In this document: in pieces, positions 44,064 through 54,259 of the stretch | How positions within the stretch are numbered: the stretch's first letter is position 1 | Layout: the number at the start of each line of letters is the position of its first letter | NCBI RefSeq assembly: GCF_003008695.1 | Contig: NZ_PXZT01000016.1 | Coordinates: 1 to 60,787 of the forward strand | DNA: 60,787 bases | Direction: 5' to 3' | Source: Trichococcus alkaliphilus | Lineage (GTDB): Bacteria; Bacillota; Bacilli; Lactobacillales; Aerococcaceae | The notes under the pieces: model-generated | What the model saw: the letters and a program-made list of their open reading frames with translations, nothing else | What the model was told of the DNA's origin: nothing | Databases searched by the model: none | Program-made: the position numbers and the translations under genes

Positions 44064-45008
44064 ATGGTTTTCGGAAAAATCCGGCAGAAGCTGAACAGTA
44101 AGAGTTCGTCGGAAGGGACTCCCTGGCAGCGCGCGACTGCTGAATCGGAAAGGCAAAAAAAGACGAAGATAAAGCAGAAGGTCACAATAAACGGCCGCAT
44201 GCATCGTTTGTTGGAAGAGAAAAAAGCAAAGTTGAAACCAAGGGAAAACCTTTCCGAAACCGCGAAAATCGGCAAACGACAAGGGTACCTTGGCTGGTAC
44301 AGCATTTTCTTGGTTGGGGCCATCGGCAGCAGTTTTCTGATTTCCCCTTACGGTAAAGTCAAGGACATCTATGTGGAAGGGGCCGAAGATGTTCCGGAAC
44401 AAAGCATCATCGATGCCAGCCACATCACCGGGAAACTGACCGCCTTGGGAGTCGTCTGGAATGACGAAAAGATCGATGCTTACATCACTAATACTTTGCC
44501 CCAAGTCAAAACAGCGGAAGTGACGTTGCGCGGCATGAACGATGTCACGATCCATGTGACGGAACACGAAACCATTGCCTATGTTTATTCGGGTGGCAGC
44601 TATTATAATGTTCTGGAAAACGGCACCGTGGCAGACACTGAATTGAAGGTTCCGATCGGGAATAACCCGATCATCACAAGCTTTGAAATGAACCAGAATC
44701 TGGAGGACCTGCTCGAACAATACATGCAATTGACGGACAGTGTCCAGAACAGCATCTCTGAAATCAAATATACCGGAACGGAAGAAAATCCATATGCAAT
44801 CACGGTCTATATGAACGATGGGAATGAAGTGAAGGCGATCTTGCCATCCTTTGCCGAAAAGATCTTATACTACCCTGACATCGCGAGCCAATTGGGCGAG
44901 ACGAAAGGGACCATCGATCTTGAGGTGGGTGTCTACTTTACGCCATTTGCGCAAACAACGGAAGAGGAAGCGTCCGCTTCGGCAGATTCCGCCACTCCAG
45001 CCGAATGA
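44064..45008 (+). CDS. divIB: cell division protein DivIB/FtsQ
   Basis: 314 aa. A charged cytosolic N-terminus (about 1-75, KKTKIKQKV), one membrane helix (about 76-95, YLGWYSIFLVGAIGSSFLI), a POTRA domain (VKDIYVEGAEDVPEQ onward) and the beta domain with KxxDIY-type start, then an acidic Ala/Glu/Thr-rich tail. It stabilises the FtsL-DivIC complex at the septum. GGGAGGGAGG precedes ATG 44064. A 250-base spacer with hairpins follows. Confidence 0.93.
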   Translation: MVFGKIRQKLNSKSSSEGTPWQRATAESERQKKTKIKQKVTINGRMHRLLEEKKAKLKPRENLSETAKIGKRQGYLGWYSIFLVGAIGSSFLISPYGKVKDIYVEGAEDVPEQSIIDASHITGKLTALGVVWNDEKIDAYITNTLPQVKTAEVTLRGMNDVTIHVTEHETIAYVYSGGSYYNVLENGTVADTELKVPIGNNPIITSFEMNQNLEDLLEQYMQLTDSVQNSISEIKYTGTEENPYAITVYMNDGNEVKAILPSFAEKILYYPDIASQLGETKGTIDLEVGVYFTPFAQTTEEEASASADSATPAE

Positions 45009-45021
45009 GCTGAAAGAGATT

Positions 45022-45068
45022 AGGATTGACTTGCAGTCAATCCTTGAACAATGATTCCGATCATTGTT
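45022..45068 (+). other. twin hairpins between divIB and ftsA
   Basis: AGGATTGAC-TTGCA-GTCAATCCT (45022-45044) and AACAATGAT-TCCG-ATCATTGTT (45047-45068): two perfect 9-bp stems two bases apart, without U-runs. They may be mRNA 3'-end or processing structures separating the murein part from ftsAZ. Confidence 0.55.
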
Positions 45069-45101
45069 GAGGGATTGAAGAACTTTTGTCAGACTTCCTT
45101 C

Positions 45102-45110
45102 TGATAGAAT
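45102..45110 (+). promoter_or_regulatory. possible promoter of ftsAZ
   Basis: Extended -10 TGATAGAAT (45102-45110) with poor -35; a TAAAAT further down at about 45151-45156 is another candidate. Leader length would be about 150 nt. Confidence 0.35.
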
Positions 45111-45262
45111 TATTTGTAAAAATCTTCGTAAATGAAGAATTATTATGATAAAATGATAAGGTATAGCTTTCTGGCATCACGTATCAGTAACCGACAATTT
45201 TTTTCGGAACAATGCGGATGTTTACACAAGCCATTATGTCAAACGGAGGTTTCAATAAAACC

Positions 45263-46579
45263 ATGAAGAATTCAGGAATATACGTCAGTCTAGATATTGG
45301 AACCACTTCAATAAAAGTTGTAGTCGCAGAATATGTGAAAGATCAAATGAACATTATTGGAGTCGGTAATGAAATTTCCAAAGGTCTTAGCCGTGGCGTC
45401 ATCGTTGATATCGATGAAACGGTCGAGTCAATCCGCAGTGCAGTCAGTCAAGCTGAAAGAAAAGCGAATATTCAGATATCAAACGTCATCGTAGGCATAC
45501 CAAGCAATCAAATCAGTATCGAACCTTGCCACGGGATGTATGCAGTCGCAAGCGAAAACAAGGAAATCACAGACAAGGATGTGCAAAACGTCTTTGCTGC
45601 CGCAAAAGTCCGTTCCGTTCCACCAGAAAGAGAAATCATTTCCGTTATCCCTGAAGAGTTCATCGTAGATGGGTTCGACGGCATCAGGGACCCTAGAGGC
45701 ATGATCGGCGTACGTCTTGAATTGTACGCAAGCATGATCACTGGTCCGAAAACAATCATCCATAACATCAAACGTTGTGTAGAAAAAGCAGGTCTTCAAA
45801 TCGAAGATATGGTTGTACAGCCATTGGCCATCTCAAGCGTAGCCATGAATAAGGGCGAGCGGGATTTCGGGACCATCCTTATCGACATGGGTGGCGGCCA
45901 AACAAGCGCCTCTGTCATGCACGACGATCAATTGAAATTTTCATTTGTTGATCCCGAGGGCGGCGATCTTGTGACCAAGGACATCTCCATCATCTTGAAC
46001 ACGACATTGGAAAATGCGGAGCGCGTAAAACGCGAATATGGTTATGCCATTTCCGAAGACACGTCCGCTGAAGAATTTTTCCCTGTCGAAACGATCGGGA
46101 AAGAAGAACCAGTGAAAGTGGATGAGAAATATCTGGCCGAAATCATCGAAGCGCGCCTTGTGCAGATCTTCGAAAACATCAAACGTGCCTTGGATAAAGT
46201 GGAAGCCCGCGACCTACCCGGCGGTATCGTTCTGACAGGGGGTGCAGCGGCATTGCCGGGCGTCGTCGATTTGGCAAAAGAAATCTTCGAAATCAACGTC
46301 AAGCTGTATATTCCGGAGCAGATGGGGATGCGCAATCCGATCTATGCAACGAGCATCGGCCTGATCAAGTATGTTGCGGGTCTGGATGACATTTACCGTG
46401 TTGCCAAAGGAAAAGTACAGGCGACAGGCAAAGTGATCCCTTTGCAATCGAAAGCTGCGAAACAACCGACAGTCATCGAAGAACCTGTCTATGAAAATGA
46501 GACTTATGCCGATGAGGATCATTACGAAGAAAGCTTAGTCGGGAAATTAAAACGTTGGTTCAATAATCTGTTTGAATAA
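45263..46579 (+). CDS. ftsA: cell division protein FtsA
   Basis: 438 aa actin-family ATPase that tethers FtsZ to the membrane. SLDIGTTSIKVVVAE (about 8-22) is the phosphate-1 loop; IDMGGGQTSASV and VLTGGAAALPGV are the phosphate-2 and adenosine motifs. The C-terminal VGKLKRWFNNLFE is the amphipathic membrane-binding helix. I start at ATG 45263 with GGAGGT 12 bases upstream; ATG 45236 gives a longer protein but lacks a site. Confidence 0.97.
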   Translation: MKNSGIYVSLDIGTTSIKVVVAEYVKDQMNIIGVGNEISKGLSRGVIVDIDETVESIRSAVSQAERKANIQISNVIVGIPSNQISIEPCHGMYAVASENKEITDKDVQNVFAAAKVRSVPPEREIISVIPEEFIVDGFDGIRDPRGMIGVRLELYASMITGPKTIIHNIKRCVEKAGLQIEDMVVQPLAISSVAMNKGERDFGTILIDMGGGQTSASVMHDDQLKFSFVDPEGGDLVTKDISIILNTTLENAERVKREYGYAISEDTSAEEFFPVETIGKEEPVKVDEKYLAEIIEARLVQIFENIKRALDKVEARDLPGGIVLTGGAAALPGVVDLAKEIFEINVKLYIPEQMGMRNPIYATSIGLIKYVAGLDDIYRVAKGKVQATGKVIPLQSKAAKQPTVIEEPVYENETYADEDHYEESLVGKLKRWFNNLFE

Positions 46580-46624
46580 TCACGCTGAACATAAAAAGAA
46601 TGGTATGAAATAGGAGGAAATGAA

Positions 46625-47914
46625 ATGGAATTGGAATTCGATTCAAGCATGAGTGATGGAGCAAAAATTAAAGTTATCGGTGTCGGTGGGGCAGGAAGCA
46701 ATGCCGTTAACCGTATGATCGAAGAAGGCGTTAAAGGTGTTGAATTCATCGTGGCCAATACGGACACACAAGCCTTGAATGCGTCAAGTGCGGAAACAAG
46801 AATCCAACTCGGGCCTAAATTGACGAAAGGATTGGGCGCAGGCTCAGTTCCTGAAGTAGGCCGCAAAGCTGCAGAAGAGAGCGAACAACAAATCTCTGAA
46901 GCCTTGGCTGGAGCAGACATGATCTTTGTCACATGCGGAATGGGCGGCGGTACCGGTACTGGTGCAGCCCCTATCGTAGCCAGAATCGCTAAAGATCTTG
47001 GCGCGTTGACTGTCGGTGTTGTGACACGTCCGTTCACTTTTGAAGGGCCTAAAAGAGGCCGTTATGCTGCAGAAGGTATCGCTGATTTAAAAGCAAACGT
47101 TGATACGTTGGTCATCATCTCAAATAACCGTCTGTTGGAAATCGTCGACAAAAAGACGCCTATGCTGGAAGCCTTCCGTGAAGCCGATAATGTATTGCGT
47201 CAAGGCGTTCAAGGGATCTCAGACTTGATCACTGCTCCAGGATATGTCAACTTGGACTTTGCTGATGTGAAGACCGTCATGAAAGATCAAGGTTCTGCTT
47301 TGATGGGTATCGGTATCGCTTCAGGCGAAAACCGTACTGCAGAAGCAACTAAAAAAGCTATTTCTTCCCCATTGTTGGAAGTTTCCATCGATGGTGCAGA
47401 GCAGATCTTGTTGAACATCACGGGTGGTTCAGACTTGACGTTGTTCGAAGCACAAGATGCAAGTGATATCGTAGCACAAGCTTCATCATCCGAAGTGAAC
47501 ATCATCTTCGGTACTTCAATCAATGAAAACTTGGGCGACGAAGTTATCGTTACAGTAATCGCTACAGGGATCGACGACAAAAAAAAAGATGAAAAAAAAA
47601 CCGCTAATCGCGGAGGCAGTGCTTTTAAGGGGCGTAAAGAAGTAGGGAACGCACCTGTTTCGTACCCGGAGAAACAACTTCCGACTGAAAGAGCAGAAGA
47701 AAAACCAGCCAAAGACCTGTTCGGCGACTGGGATATCCGCAGAGACACAAACGTAAGAGAACAGGCGCCCCTTCCGGTCCAACCTGAGCCAGAAGAATAC
47801 CCTGTCAAACAAACAGAAAATAATTATCCACGTTATCACGAAAATAAAGAAGATAAAAACGGTGGAGAGGATTCATTGGATACACCACCTTTCTTCCGCA
47901 AGAGACGCAGGTAA
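46625..47914 (+). CDS. ftsZ: cell division protein FtsZ
   Basis: 429 aa tubulin-like GTPase that forms the Z ring. [13 protein letters not shown] (about 19-31), the tubulin signature [10 protein letters not shown] (about 104-113) and [13 protein letters not shown] are present; a variable linker (about 318-415) leads to the C-terminal peptide [11 protein letters not shown] that binds FtsA and SepF. TAGGAGG before ATG 46625. ylmE starts two bases after the stop. Confidence 0.98.
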   Translation: MELEFDSSMSDGAKIKVIGVGGAGSNAVNRMIEEGVKGVEFIVANTDTQALNASSAETRIQLGPKLTKGLGAGSVPEVGRKAAEESEQQISEALAGADMIFVTCGMGGGTGTGAAPIVARIAKDLGALTVGVVTRPFTFEGPKRGRYAAEGIADLKANVDTLVIISNNRLLEIVDKKTPMLEAFREADNVLRQGVQGISDLITAPGYVNLDFADVKTVMKDQGSALMGIGIASGENRTAEATKKAISSPLLEVSIDGAEQILLNITGGSDLTLFEAQDASDIVAQASSSEVNIIFGTSINENLGDEVIVTVIATGIDDKKKDEKKTANRGGSAFKGRKEVGNAPVSYPEKQLPTERAEEKPAKDLFGDWDIRRDTNVREQAPLPVQPEPEEYPVKQTENNYPRYHENKEDKNGGEDSLDTPPFFRKRRR

Positions 47915-47916
47915 GA

Positions 47917-48600
47917 ATGAATATTGAGCAAAATTGCCGGAAAGTGGAGTCAACTGTGGAAGCAGCCTGCTTGAAAGCCGGACGCAAACGCGAAGATGTG
48001 ACGGTCATAGCCGTCACGAAGACGAAACCTGCAGAGCAAGTGGAGGAATTGTACCGCTTGGGCTACCGCCACTTTGCAGAAAATCGCCTCGAAGGTCTGC
48101 TCGAAAAGCAAGAAGCTCTTCCGCAAGAAGATATCAGCTGGCATTACATCGGCACCTTACAGACTAGGAAAGTGAAGCAGGTGATCAATCGCATCGCCTA
48201 CTTCCACGCACTGGATCGTCCGTCATTGGCAAAAGAAATCAATGAGCGGGCGGAGAAGCCTGTTTCTTGCTTCGTGCAGGTCAACGTTACAGGTGAAAGT
48301 TCAAAACATGGGCTTTCCGCATCCGAAGCAGTGCCTTTCATCCAGAGTCTGGAAAGTTTTCCGAATATCATCGTTGTCGGATTGATGACGATGGCACCCA
48401 TTGATGCGACAGACGTGGAGTTGCGTCAATGCTTTAAAGATCTGAAAATAATGCAAGAGCAAGTAGCGGCGTTGAACTTGCCTTATGCTCCATGTACGGA
48501 GACGAGCATGGGCATGAGCCAAGATTATCCGGTAGCGATTGCCGAAGGTGCGACCTTCGTACGTGTCGGATCGGCGTTCTTTGCTGAAACAGAAGCATAG
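47917..48600 (+). CDS. ylmE: YggS-family PLP homeostasis protein
   Basis: 227 aa single-domain alanine-racemase-like barrel. Lys35 in VIAVTKTKP is the pyridoxal-phosphate lysine; YRHFAENRLEGLLEK, HYIGTLQTRKVK, LMTMAPI and TSMGMSQDYPVAIAEGATFVRVGSAFF are family motifs. These proteins buffer PLP and affect amino-acid metabolism. First of the ylmEFGH group downstream of ftsZ. Only a weak AGGTAAG site; probably coupled to ftsZ. Confidence 0.95.
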   Translation: MNIEQNCRKVESTVEAACLKAGRKREDVTVIAVTKTKPAEQVEELYRLGYRHFAENRLEGLLEKQEALPQEDISWHYIGTLQTRKVKQVINRIAYFHALDRPSLAKEINERAEKPVSCFVQVNVTGESSKHGLSASEAVPFIQSLESFPNIIVVGLMTMAPIDATDVELRQCFKDLKIMQEQVAALNLPYAPCTETSMGMSQDYPVAIAEGATFVRVGSAFFAETEA

Positions 48601-48623
48601 ACGAAGAAGAAGTGAGGGGTCTT

Positions 48624-49097
48624 ATGGGTCTGAAAGATTTATTCCGAAAGTACTTTGTCATTGAAGACGAGGAAGACGGATTTGAGGAAGTCGATGAACC
48701 ATCGACTGTCGTTCCAGTCCGCAGGTCCGAGCGCAATGAAGAAGGGGCTCCGTCTTATCGGAGCACCCAAAAAAGATCGACGAAAGCAAAGGTAATTCCT
48801 ATGAATCAACAAGCAATGACCGAAAAAGCCAGCATCCATGTCGTGGAGCCGAGAGTCTATTCCGAAGTGGAGAAGATTGCCGATAATCTGCTGAAGAATC
48901 AAGCAGTCCTCCTTAATTTCAAAAGGATAGACGCGGAACAAGCAAAACGGATCGTGGATTTTCTGACAGGAACGGTATATGCGATCGGGGGAGAAATCCA
49001 ACGCGTTGGCGATGAAATCTTTTTATGCACCCCCGCTTCAGTCGGAGTCGAAGGCGCACTGGACGAAACACTGGAGGAAGAGCGTTCGTTCTACTAG
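48624..49097 (+). CDS. sepF: cell division protein SepF
   Basis: 157 aa. N-terminal amphipathic helix MGLKDLFRKYFVI, acidic and Ser/Arg-rich linker (about 17-75), and C-terminal SepF/DUF552 domain (about 76-157: HVVEPRVYSEVEKIADNLL, AVLLNFKRID, FLTGTVYAIGGEIQRVG). SepF polymerises on the membrane and anchors FtsZ. ATG 48624 follows GAGGGG; the in-frame GTG 48612 is part of that site. Confidence 0.95.
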   Translation: MGLKDLFRKYFVIEDEEDGFEEVDEPSTVVPVRRSERNEEGAPSYRSTQKRSTKAKVIPMNQQAMTEKASIHVVEPRVYSEVEKIADNLLKNQAVLLNFKRIDAEQAKRIVDFLTGTVYAIGGEIQRVGDEIFLCTPASVGVEGALDETLEEERSFY

Positions 49098-49109
49098 AAA
49101 GGAAACAAA

Positions 49110-49397
49110 ATGACACAAATATTGATTTGGCTTTTACAGATTATCCGTTGGGGCATATCGGCCTATTCAACAGTCCTGCTGGTATACGCATTGATGAGTT
49201 GGTTGCCGGGTGCAAGAAGTTCCAAATTCGGCTATTTTATCTCCAGCATTGTGGAGCCTTACCTGGATATATTCAGAAGATTGATCCCATCTGTAGGCAT
49301 GATGAGCTTCAGTGTAGTGGCGGGCATCCTGTTCCTGAATTTGGTGGAGTATGGAGCGCAGGTCGTTATCCTGTTCCTGATCAGATTGCTGAATTGA
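49110..49397 (+). CDS. ylmG: YggT-family membrane protein YlmG
   Basis: 95 aa with two membrane segments (about 5-28 and 62-92) separated by the conserved SWLPGARSSKFG and EPYLDIFRRLIP loops. YggT proteins are linked to osmotic stress and cell division, but their activity is unknown. AAAGGA site before ATG 49110, 12 bases after sepF. Confidence 0.93.
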   Translation: MTQILIWLLQIIRWGISAYSTVLLVYALMSWLPGARSSKFGYFISSIVEPYLDIFRRLIPSVGMMSFSVVAGILFLNLVEYGAQVVILFLIRLLN

Positions 49398-49436
49398 CGG
49401 ACATTTTTTCATCAAACGAAAAAGTGAGGGATTCGT

Positions 49437-50216
49437 ATGCAAGAAGTTTATCAACATTTCCGCAAGGAAGAGCAGCCATTCATTGACAGTGCCCAATCTT
49501 GGATTACGCAAGCGGAGGAAACCTATTCACCGTATTTGACGGATTTCTTGGATCCGAGACAACAATACATCCTTGAGATGATGGTCGGGAAAAAAGGTGA
49601 AATCCATGTCCAATTCTATGGGGGCTACGAAGCGGCTGAACGCAAGCGGGCAATCATTTGCCCTGAGTATTTCAGTCCGACGCAAAGCGATTTTGAAATG
49701 GAGCTTACTGAAGTAGTGTACCCATCGAAATTCGCCAGTCTGACCCATGGGAAAATACTGGGGACGCTGATCGGAACCGGCATGAAAAGGGAACTTTTCG
49801 GCGATATCCTGTCTGATGGCACACGCTGGCAGTTTCTGTTGGCGTCGAATATAGCAAGCTATGTGCATTCGCAGGTCACTAAGATAGGCAAGGTCAGTGT
49901 TCGCCTAGAGAGCCGGTCCTATACTGATTTGATCATACCTATTGATGATTGGACGATTGTGCATGACACTGTCAGCTCGCTGCGGTTGGACACAGTGATT
50001 GCTGCCATCTACAACATATCGAGACAACGCGCAAAAGAATTGGTGACCAGTGGAAAAGTGAAGTTGAACTGGGCCGCATTTGAACGTCCCGACTTCGAAT
50101 TGGGCCTGTTGGACATCGTTTCCATCCGTGGTTATGGACGGATCCAGATTAAGGCTATAGAAGGAAAGTCCAAGAAAGACAAATGGCGCGTCGAATTCGG
50201 CGTATTGTACAAATAA
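49437..50216 (+). CDS. ylmH: S4-domain RNA-binding protein YlmH
   Basis: 259 aa. N-terminal YlmH domain (about 1-170) with a ferredoxin-like fold and a C-terminal S4 RNA-binding domain (about 180-245; SSLRLDTVIAAIYNISRQRAKELVTSGKVKLNW). Bacillus YlmH joins stalled 50S-peptidyl-tRNA quality control. Ends a few bases before the divIVA leader. Confidence 0.93.
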   Translation: MQEVYQHFRKEEQPFIDSAQSWITQAEETYSPYLTDFLDPRQQYILEMMVGKKGEIHVQFYGGYEAAERKRAIICPEYFSPTQSDFEMELTEVVYPSKFASLTHGKILGTLIGTGMKRELFGDILSDGTRWQFLLASNIASYVHSQVTKIGKVSVRLESRSYTDLIIPIDDWTIVHDTVSSLRLDTVIAAIYNISRQRAKELVTSGKVKLNWAAFERPDFELGLLDIVSIRGYGRIQIKAIEGKSKKDKWRVEFGVLYK

Positions 50217-50245
50217 GAATGACAAGAACGAAAGGTGTGTATAAG

Positions 50246-50908
50246 ATGAGCTTGACTCCATTAGATATTCAACACAAGGAATTCCCTGTCAAAATAAAAG
50301 GGTACGATAAAGAACAAGTCAATGACTTTTTGGATAATGTCACAAAAGAATTTGAAGAAGTCATCAAGCAAAACAAAGACCTGCAAAAGCAACTGAAATT
50401 TGCCGAAGAAAAACTTCAGTATTTCAGCAACCTGCAGGATGCTTTGAATAAGTCGATCGTAGTGGCGCAGGATGCTGCCGACAGACTGAAAGAAAATGCG
50501 CGCAAAGAAGCTGAAATCATTTTATTCGAGGCCGAAAAGAGCGCGGACCGCTTATTGCATGAAGCTGCCGGTAAAGCAACAAAAATCAATGAAGAGACTG
50601 ACGGTGTCCGCAAGGAAAGCCGCAACTTCAAACAGAAGCTGCAACTTTTGGTTGAATCCCAGTTGAACCTCATCATGAATGATGAATGGAATAACTTGTT
50701 GAACGCTTCGCCGGAAGGTCAAGTTTCGACTCCTACTTTGAATGAAGTGTTATCCAACCGCACACGCATCATCGACGAATTGGTCGCCAACTCTGAAGAT
50801 GCGGCTGAATTCGAAATCGGCGGAAGATTGGCCGAAGAAGCCAGAGCTGAAGAGAAACTTGCGGAAGCTGCTGTGGAAGCTATTGAAATTCCGGAAGAAA
50901 ACAAGTAA
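50246..50908 (+). CDS. divIVA: septum site/polarity protein DivIVA
   Basis: 220 aa. The N-terminal membrane-curvature domain begins MSLTPLDIQHKEFPVKIKGY (DivIVA signature), followed by long coiled coils (about 28-75 and 80-160) and an acidic, Ala/Glu-rich tail. It localises to division septa and poles and recruits partners. ATG 50246 lies eight bases after AAAGGTG. Its TAA stop overlaps the -10 of the ileS promoter. Confidence 0.96.
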   Translation: MSLTPLDIQHKEFPVKIKGYDKEQVNDFLDNVTKEFEEVIKQNKDLQKQLKFAEEKLQYFSNLQDALNKSIVVAQDAADRLKENARKEAEIILFEAEKSADRLLHEAAGKATKINEETDGVRKESRNFKQKLQLLVESQLNLIMNDEWNNLLNASPEGQVSTPTLNEVLSNRTRIIDELVANSEDAAEFEIGGRLAEEARAEEKLAEAAVEAIEIPEENK

Positions 50909-50911
50909 AAT
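50883..50911 (+). promoter_or_regulatory. promoter of the ileS T-box transcript
   Basis: TTGAAA (50883-50888), 17-bp spacer, TAAAAT (50906-50911), embedded in the last codons and stop of divIVA. Confidence 0.65.
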
Positions 50912-50949
50912 CTAGATATTGAAGAATGGAACACCCAAAAAAAAGAAAC

Positions 50950-51164
50950 TTCCAGCGAATTGGCGAATGGTGAAAGGCCAATAAGTCCCTCTATTTTAAG
51001 GATCCTCCATGAGAATCTTTTTGAACAAACATAAGTAAAAAAGGTCGCCTGAACAGCGTTAACGGTTTGAATGAGGAAGCATGACAGCCTGTTCCGGCCG
51101 TTGTCGCTTTAAATTTGGGTGGTACCACGAAGACTTCGTCCCTTTTGGAGACGGGTCTTTTTTT
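50950..51164 (+). promoter_or_regulatory. T-box riboswitch of ileS
   Basis: The T-box TGGGTGGTACCACG (51116-51129) is followed by a GAC...GTC-type terminator and T7 (51158-51164). The upstream part has the stem I apical element TTGGCGAATGGTGAAAGGCCAA. It senses uncharged tRNA-Ile and lets transcription continue into ileS. Two ATC triplets (in GGATCC and GAATCT near 51002 and 51015) are candidate isoleucine specifiers; I cannot decide between them without folding. Confidence 0.93.
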
Positions 51165-51198
51165 GTAGAAAAAATTAATGATAAGGGAGCTTCCGACA

Positions 51199-53979
51199 AT
51201 GAAAATGAAAGAAACGCTGCACCTAGGGAAAACGGCTTTTCCTATGAAAGCCAACCTGCCTGTCCGTGAATTGGAATGGCAAAAGGATTGGGAAGATAAA
51301 GATATTTATGCCAAACGACAAGAAAAAAATGCGGATAAACCGACATTTGTCCTACACGATGGCCCTCCATATGCCAACGGCGCTGTCCACATGGGCCATG
51401 CCTTGAACAAGATCAGCAAGGACATCATCGTCCGCTCGAAATCCATGTCCGGCTTCCGATCCCCTTTTGTCCCCGGTTGGGATACGCATGGTCTGCCGAT
51501 TGAACAAGCCTTAACGAACACAGGCGTGAACCGCAAAGCGATGAGCTTGGCCGATTTCCGTAAATTGTGTGAAGATTATGCTTGGAATCAGATCGACGGA
51601 CAAAGAACCGTCTTCAAACGGTTGGGCATCGCAGGCGACTGGGAAAATCCATACGTGACTTTGTTGCCGAAATATGAAGAAGCCGAAATCCGTGTGTTCG
51701 GAAAAATGGCTGAAAAAGGTTACATCTATAAAGGCCTGAAGCCGATCTATTGGTCGCCTTCAAGTGAATCTTCGCTGGCGGAAGCCGAAATCGAATATAA
51801 AGATGTGAAGTCTGCTTCCATCTACGTGGCTTTCCAGGTCAAAGACGGCAAAGGCTTGTTGGATAATGATACTGCACTCGTCATCTGGACGACTACGCCG
51901 TGGACTTTGCCGGCAAACTTAGGCATTTCCGCTAATGCTGATTTCGAATATGTGGTTGTTTCCGCTGACGGAAGAAAATTTGTTGTCGCAAAAGAATTGC
52001 TAGGCACAGTCAAGGAAGCCATCGGATGGAAATCTGTGGAAATCCTGCAAGAACTGAAAGGCTCGGAGTTGGAGTACATGACTGTCCAGCATCCGTTCTA
52101 TGATCGCGAATCACTGATCATGGTAGGCGAGCACGTAACGCTTGAAGCAGGTACCGGTTTAGTCCATACCGCTCCTGGACACGGTGAAGATGACTACCTG
52201 GTCAGCAAAAAATATGGTCTGGAAGTATTATCACCGATCGACAACAAAGGTTGCTACACGGCTGAAGCGCCAGGTTTCGAAGGCGTGTTCTACGACAAAG
52301 CCAATAAAATGATCACCGAATTGTTGGCTGAAAAAGGCGCTTTGCTGAAATTGGATTTCTTCGTCCACAGCTATCCGCATGACTGGCGCACAAAGAAACC
52401 GGTCATCTATCGCGCAACACCGCAATGGTTCGCTTCCATCGATAAATTCCGTCAAGACATCCTGGACGAAATCGAAAATGTTGAGTGGCTGCATCCATCC
52501 GGAAAAGTCCGCTTGTTCAACATGATCCGCGACCGTGGCGATTGGGTCATTTCCCGTCAACGTGTGTGGGGCGTTCCGTTGCCGATCTTCTATGCGGAAA
52601 ATGGAGAACCTGTCATCACACCGGAAACGATCGACCATGCTGCAAAATTGATCGGCGAATTCGGATCGAACGTCTGGTTCGAAAGAGAAGCGAAAGACCT
52701 ACTGCCTGAAGGGTTCACGCATCCTGGTAGCCCGAACGGTACATTTACGAAGGAAATGGACATCATGGACGTATGGTTCGATTCAGGTTCTTCGCATGAA
52801 GCGGTTCTTCGTGCAAGGGAAGATTTGACTTTCCCTGCTGATATGTATTTGGAAGGCTCCGATCAATACCGCGGTTGGTTCAATTCAAGCATTACGACCA
52901 GTGTTGCGATCAACGGAGTAGCACCATACAAAACAGTCCTTTCCCAAGGTTTTGTTTTGGATGGAGAAGGCCGCAAAATGAGCAAATCATTGGGCAATAC
53001 TGTCCTGCCGGAAAAAGTCGTCAAGAACATGGGCGCAGACATCGTCCGTCTATGGGTGTCCAGTGTCGACTACGAATCCGACGTCAGAATCAGCGATGAC
53101 ATCCTGAAACAAGTTTCCGAAACGTACCGCAAGATCCGCAATACCATGCGTTTCCTGATCGGGAATACGGAAGATTTCCAACCGAAAGAACATACAGTGG
53201 CATACGATGAGCTGCGCAGTGTCGATCAATACATGATGGCGCGCTTGGATCAAGTCGTCGAAACCTGTGTGACAGCCTATAAGGAGTACGAGTTCTCGAC
53301 CATCTACCAAACGATCATGAACTTCTGTACAGTTGATTTGTCGGCATTCTATCTTGATTTTGCGAAAGATGTTGTCTATATCGAAAAAGAGGATAACCTA
53401 GAGAGACGCGCTATGCAGACCGTATTTTACGAAGTATTGGTTAAATTGGCTAAACTTTTGACGCCGATCATCCCGCACACAACAGAAGAAATCTGGAGTT
53501 ACCTGAAGGAAGAGGAACAATACGCCCAACTGGCTGAATTGCCGGAAAGCAGCGTCCGTGAAGACCAAGCAGAGATTTTAGGCCAATGGGAAAAATTCTT
53601 GGACATCCGCGATGCGGCTTTGAAAGCATTGGAAGTTGCGCGTAATGAAAAGACGATCGGAAAATCTTTCGAAGCGCATCTGTCCTTGTTTGTTGATGAA
53701 GATACAAAAGCATTGTTCTCGTCCCTTGATGCAAACCTGGAACAATTATTCATCGTTTCCCAGCTTGACATCAAAGAATTGACGGCTGCTCCAGCTGAAG
53801 CGATGCAGTTCGATAATCTTGCGATCCTGGTGGAACACGCACATGGGGAAACTTGCGAAAGATGCCGTGCCATCAAAGAAGAGGTCGGATCAATCGAGGA
53901 TGCAACATCCTTATGCGAACGCTGTGCAGATATTGTCAGATCTGAATATCCGGAAGCACTCGTGCAGGAAGAAGCATAA
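51199..53979 (+). CDS. ileS: isoleucyl-tRNA synthetase
   Basis: 926 aa class I synthetase, bacterial type. HIGH-like motif [10 protein letters not shown] (about 64-73), CP1 editing domain with [20 protein letters not shown] (about 594-601), and a C-terminal zinc finger with CERC pairs (CERCRA, CERCAD). It charges tRNA-Ile and edits valine. ATG 51199 follows AAGGGAG; a small in-frame extension begins at 51178. Transcription is governed by the T-box. Confidence 0.98.
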   Translation: MKMKETLHLGKTAFPMKANLPVRELEWQKDWEDKDIYAKRQEKNADKPTFVLHDGPPYANGAVHMGHALNKISKDIIVRSKSMSGFRSPFVPGWDTHGLPIEQALTNTGVNRKAMSLADFRKLCEDYAWNQIDGQRTVFKRLGIAGDWENPYVTLLPKYEEAEIRVFGKMAEKGYIYKGLKPIYWSPSSESSLAEAEIEYKDVKSASIYVAFQVKDGKGLLDNDTALVIWTTTPWTLPANLGISANADFEYVVVSADGRKFVVAKELLGTVKEAIGWKSVEILQELKGSELEYMTVQHPFYDRESLIMVGEHVTLEAGTGLVHTAPGHGEDDYLVSKKYGLEVLSPIDNKGCYTAEAPGFEGVFYDKANKMITELLAEKGALLKLDFFVHSYPHDWRTKKPVIYRATPQWFASIDKFRQDILDEIENVEWLHPSGKVRLFNMIRDRGDWVISRQRVWGVPLPIFYAENGEPVITPETIDHAAKLIGEFGSNVWFEREAKDLLPEGFTHPGSPNGTFTKEMDIMDVWFDSGSSHEAVLRAREDLTFPADMYLEGSDQYRGWFNSSITTSVAINGVAPYKTVLSQGFVLDGEGRKMSKSLGNTVLPEKVVKNMGADIVRLWVSSVDYESDVRISDDILKQVSETYRKIRNTMRFLIGNTEDFQPKEHTVAYDELRSVDQYMMARLDQVVETCVTAYKEYEFSTIYQTIMNFCTVDLSAFYLDFAKDVVYIEKEDNLERRAMQTVFYEVLVKLAKLLTPIIPHTTEEIWSYLKEEEQYAQLAELPESSVREDQAEILGQWEKFLDIRDAALKALEVARNEKTIGKSFEAHLSLFVDEDTKALFSSLDANLEQLFIVSQLDIKELTAAPAEAMQFDNLAILVEHAHGETCERCRAIKEEVGSIEDATSLCERCADIVRSEYPEALVQEEA

Positions 53980-54030
53980 CCCATCCCGCCTTGAATAAAA
54001 TCGTTAAAATTATGTAAACAATAAGTTAAG

Positions 54031-54075
54031 AGCACGCAAGAGGACGGTTTCTGACGTCATTCTTGCGTGCTTCTG
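54031..54075 (+). terminator. terminator of ileS
   Basis: AGCACGCAAGA pairs with TCTTGCGTGCT (54031-54041 with 54061-54071); the T-run is interrupted (TTCTGTTG). Confidence 0.7.
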
Positions 54076-54147
54076 TTGATTTCAGGCTGAAAGGGCAGGT
54101 TTTATCAGTTGTTGATTAATTTTCCAAAGAAAGCGCATAACTTTCTC

Positions 54148-54176
54148 TTGAATTTGGATAAGATATTCGTTATAAT
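54148..54176 (+). promoter_or_regulatory. promoter of cspA
   Basis: TTGAAT (54148-54153), 17-bp spacer, perfect TATAAT (54171-54176), with a long AT-rich leader of about 77 nt. A 9-bp inverted repeat ATATTAGTA/TACTAATAT (54178-54200) straddles the predicted start. Confidence 0.8.
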
Positions 54177-54259
54177 TATATTAGTAACTTGTACTAATAT
54201 GATATCAAATATTTGTATTAGCATTTTACAAATGAAATTTTTGGAGGTATTACACGATT

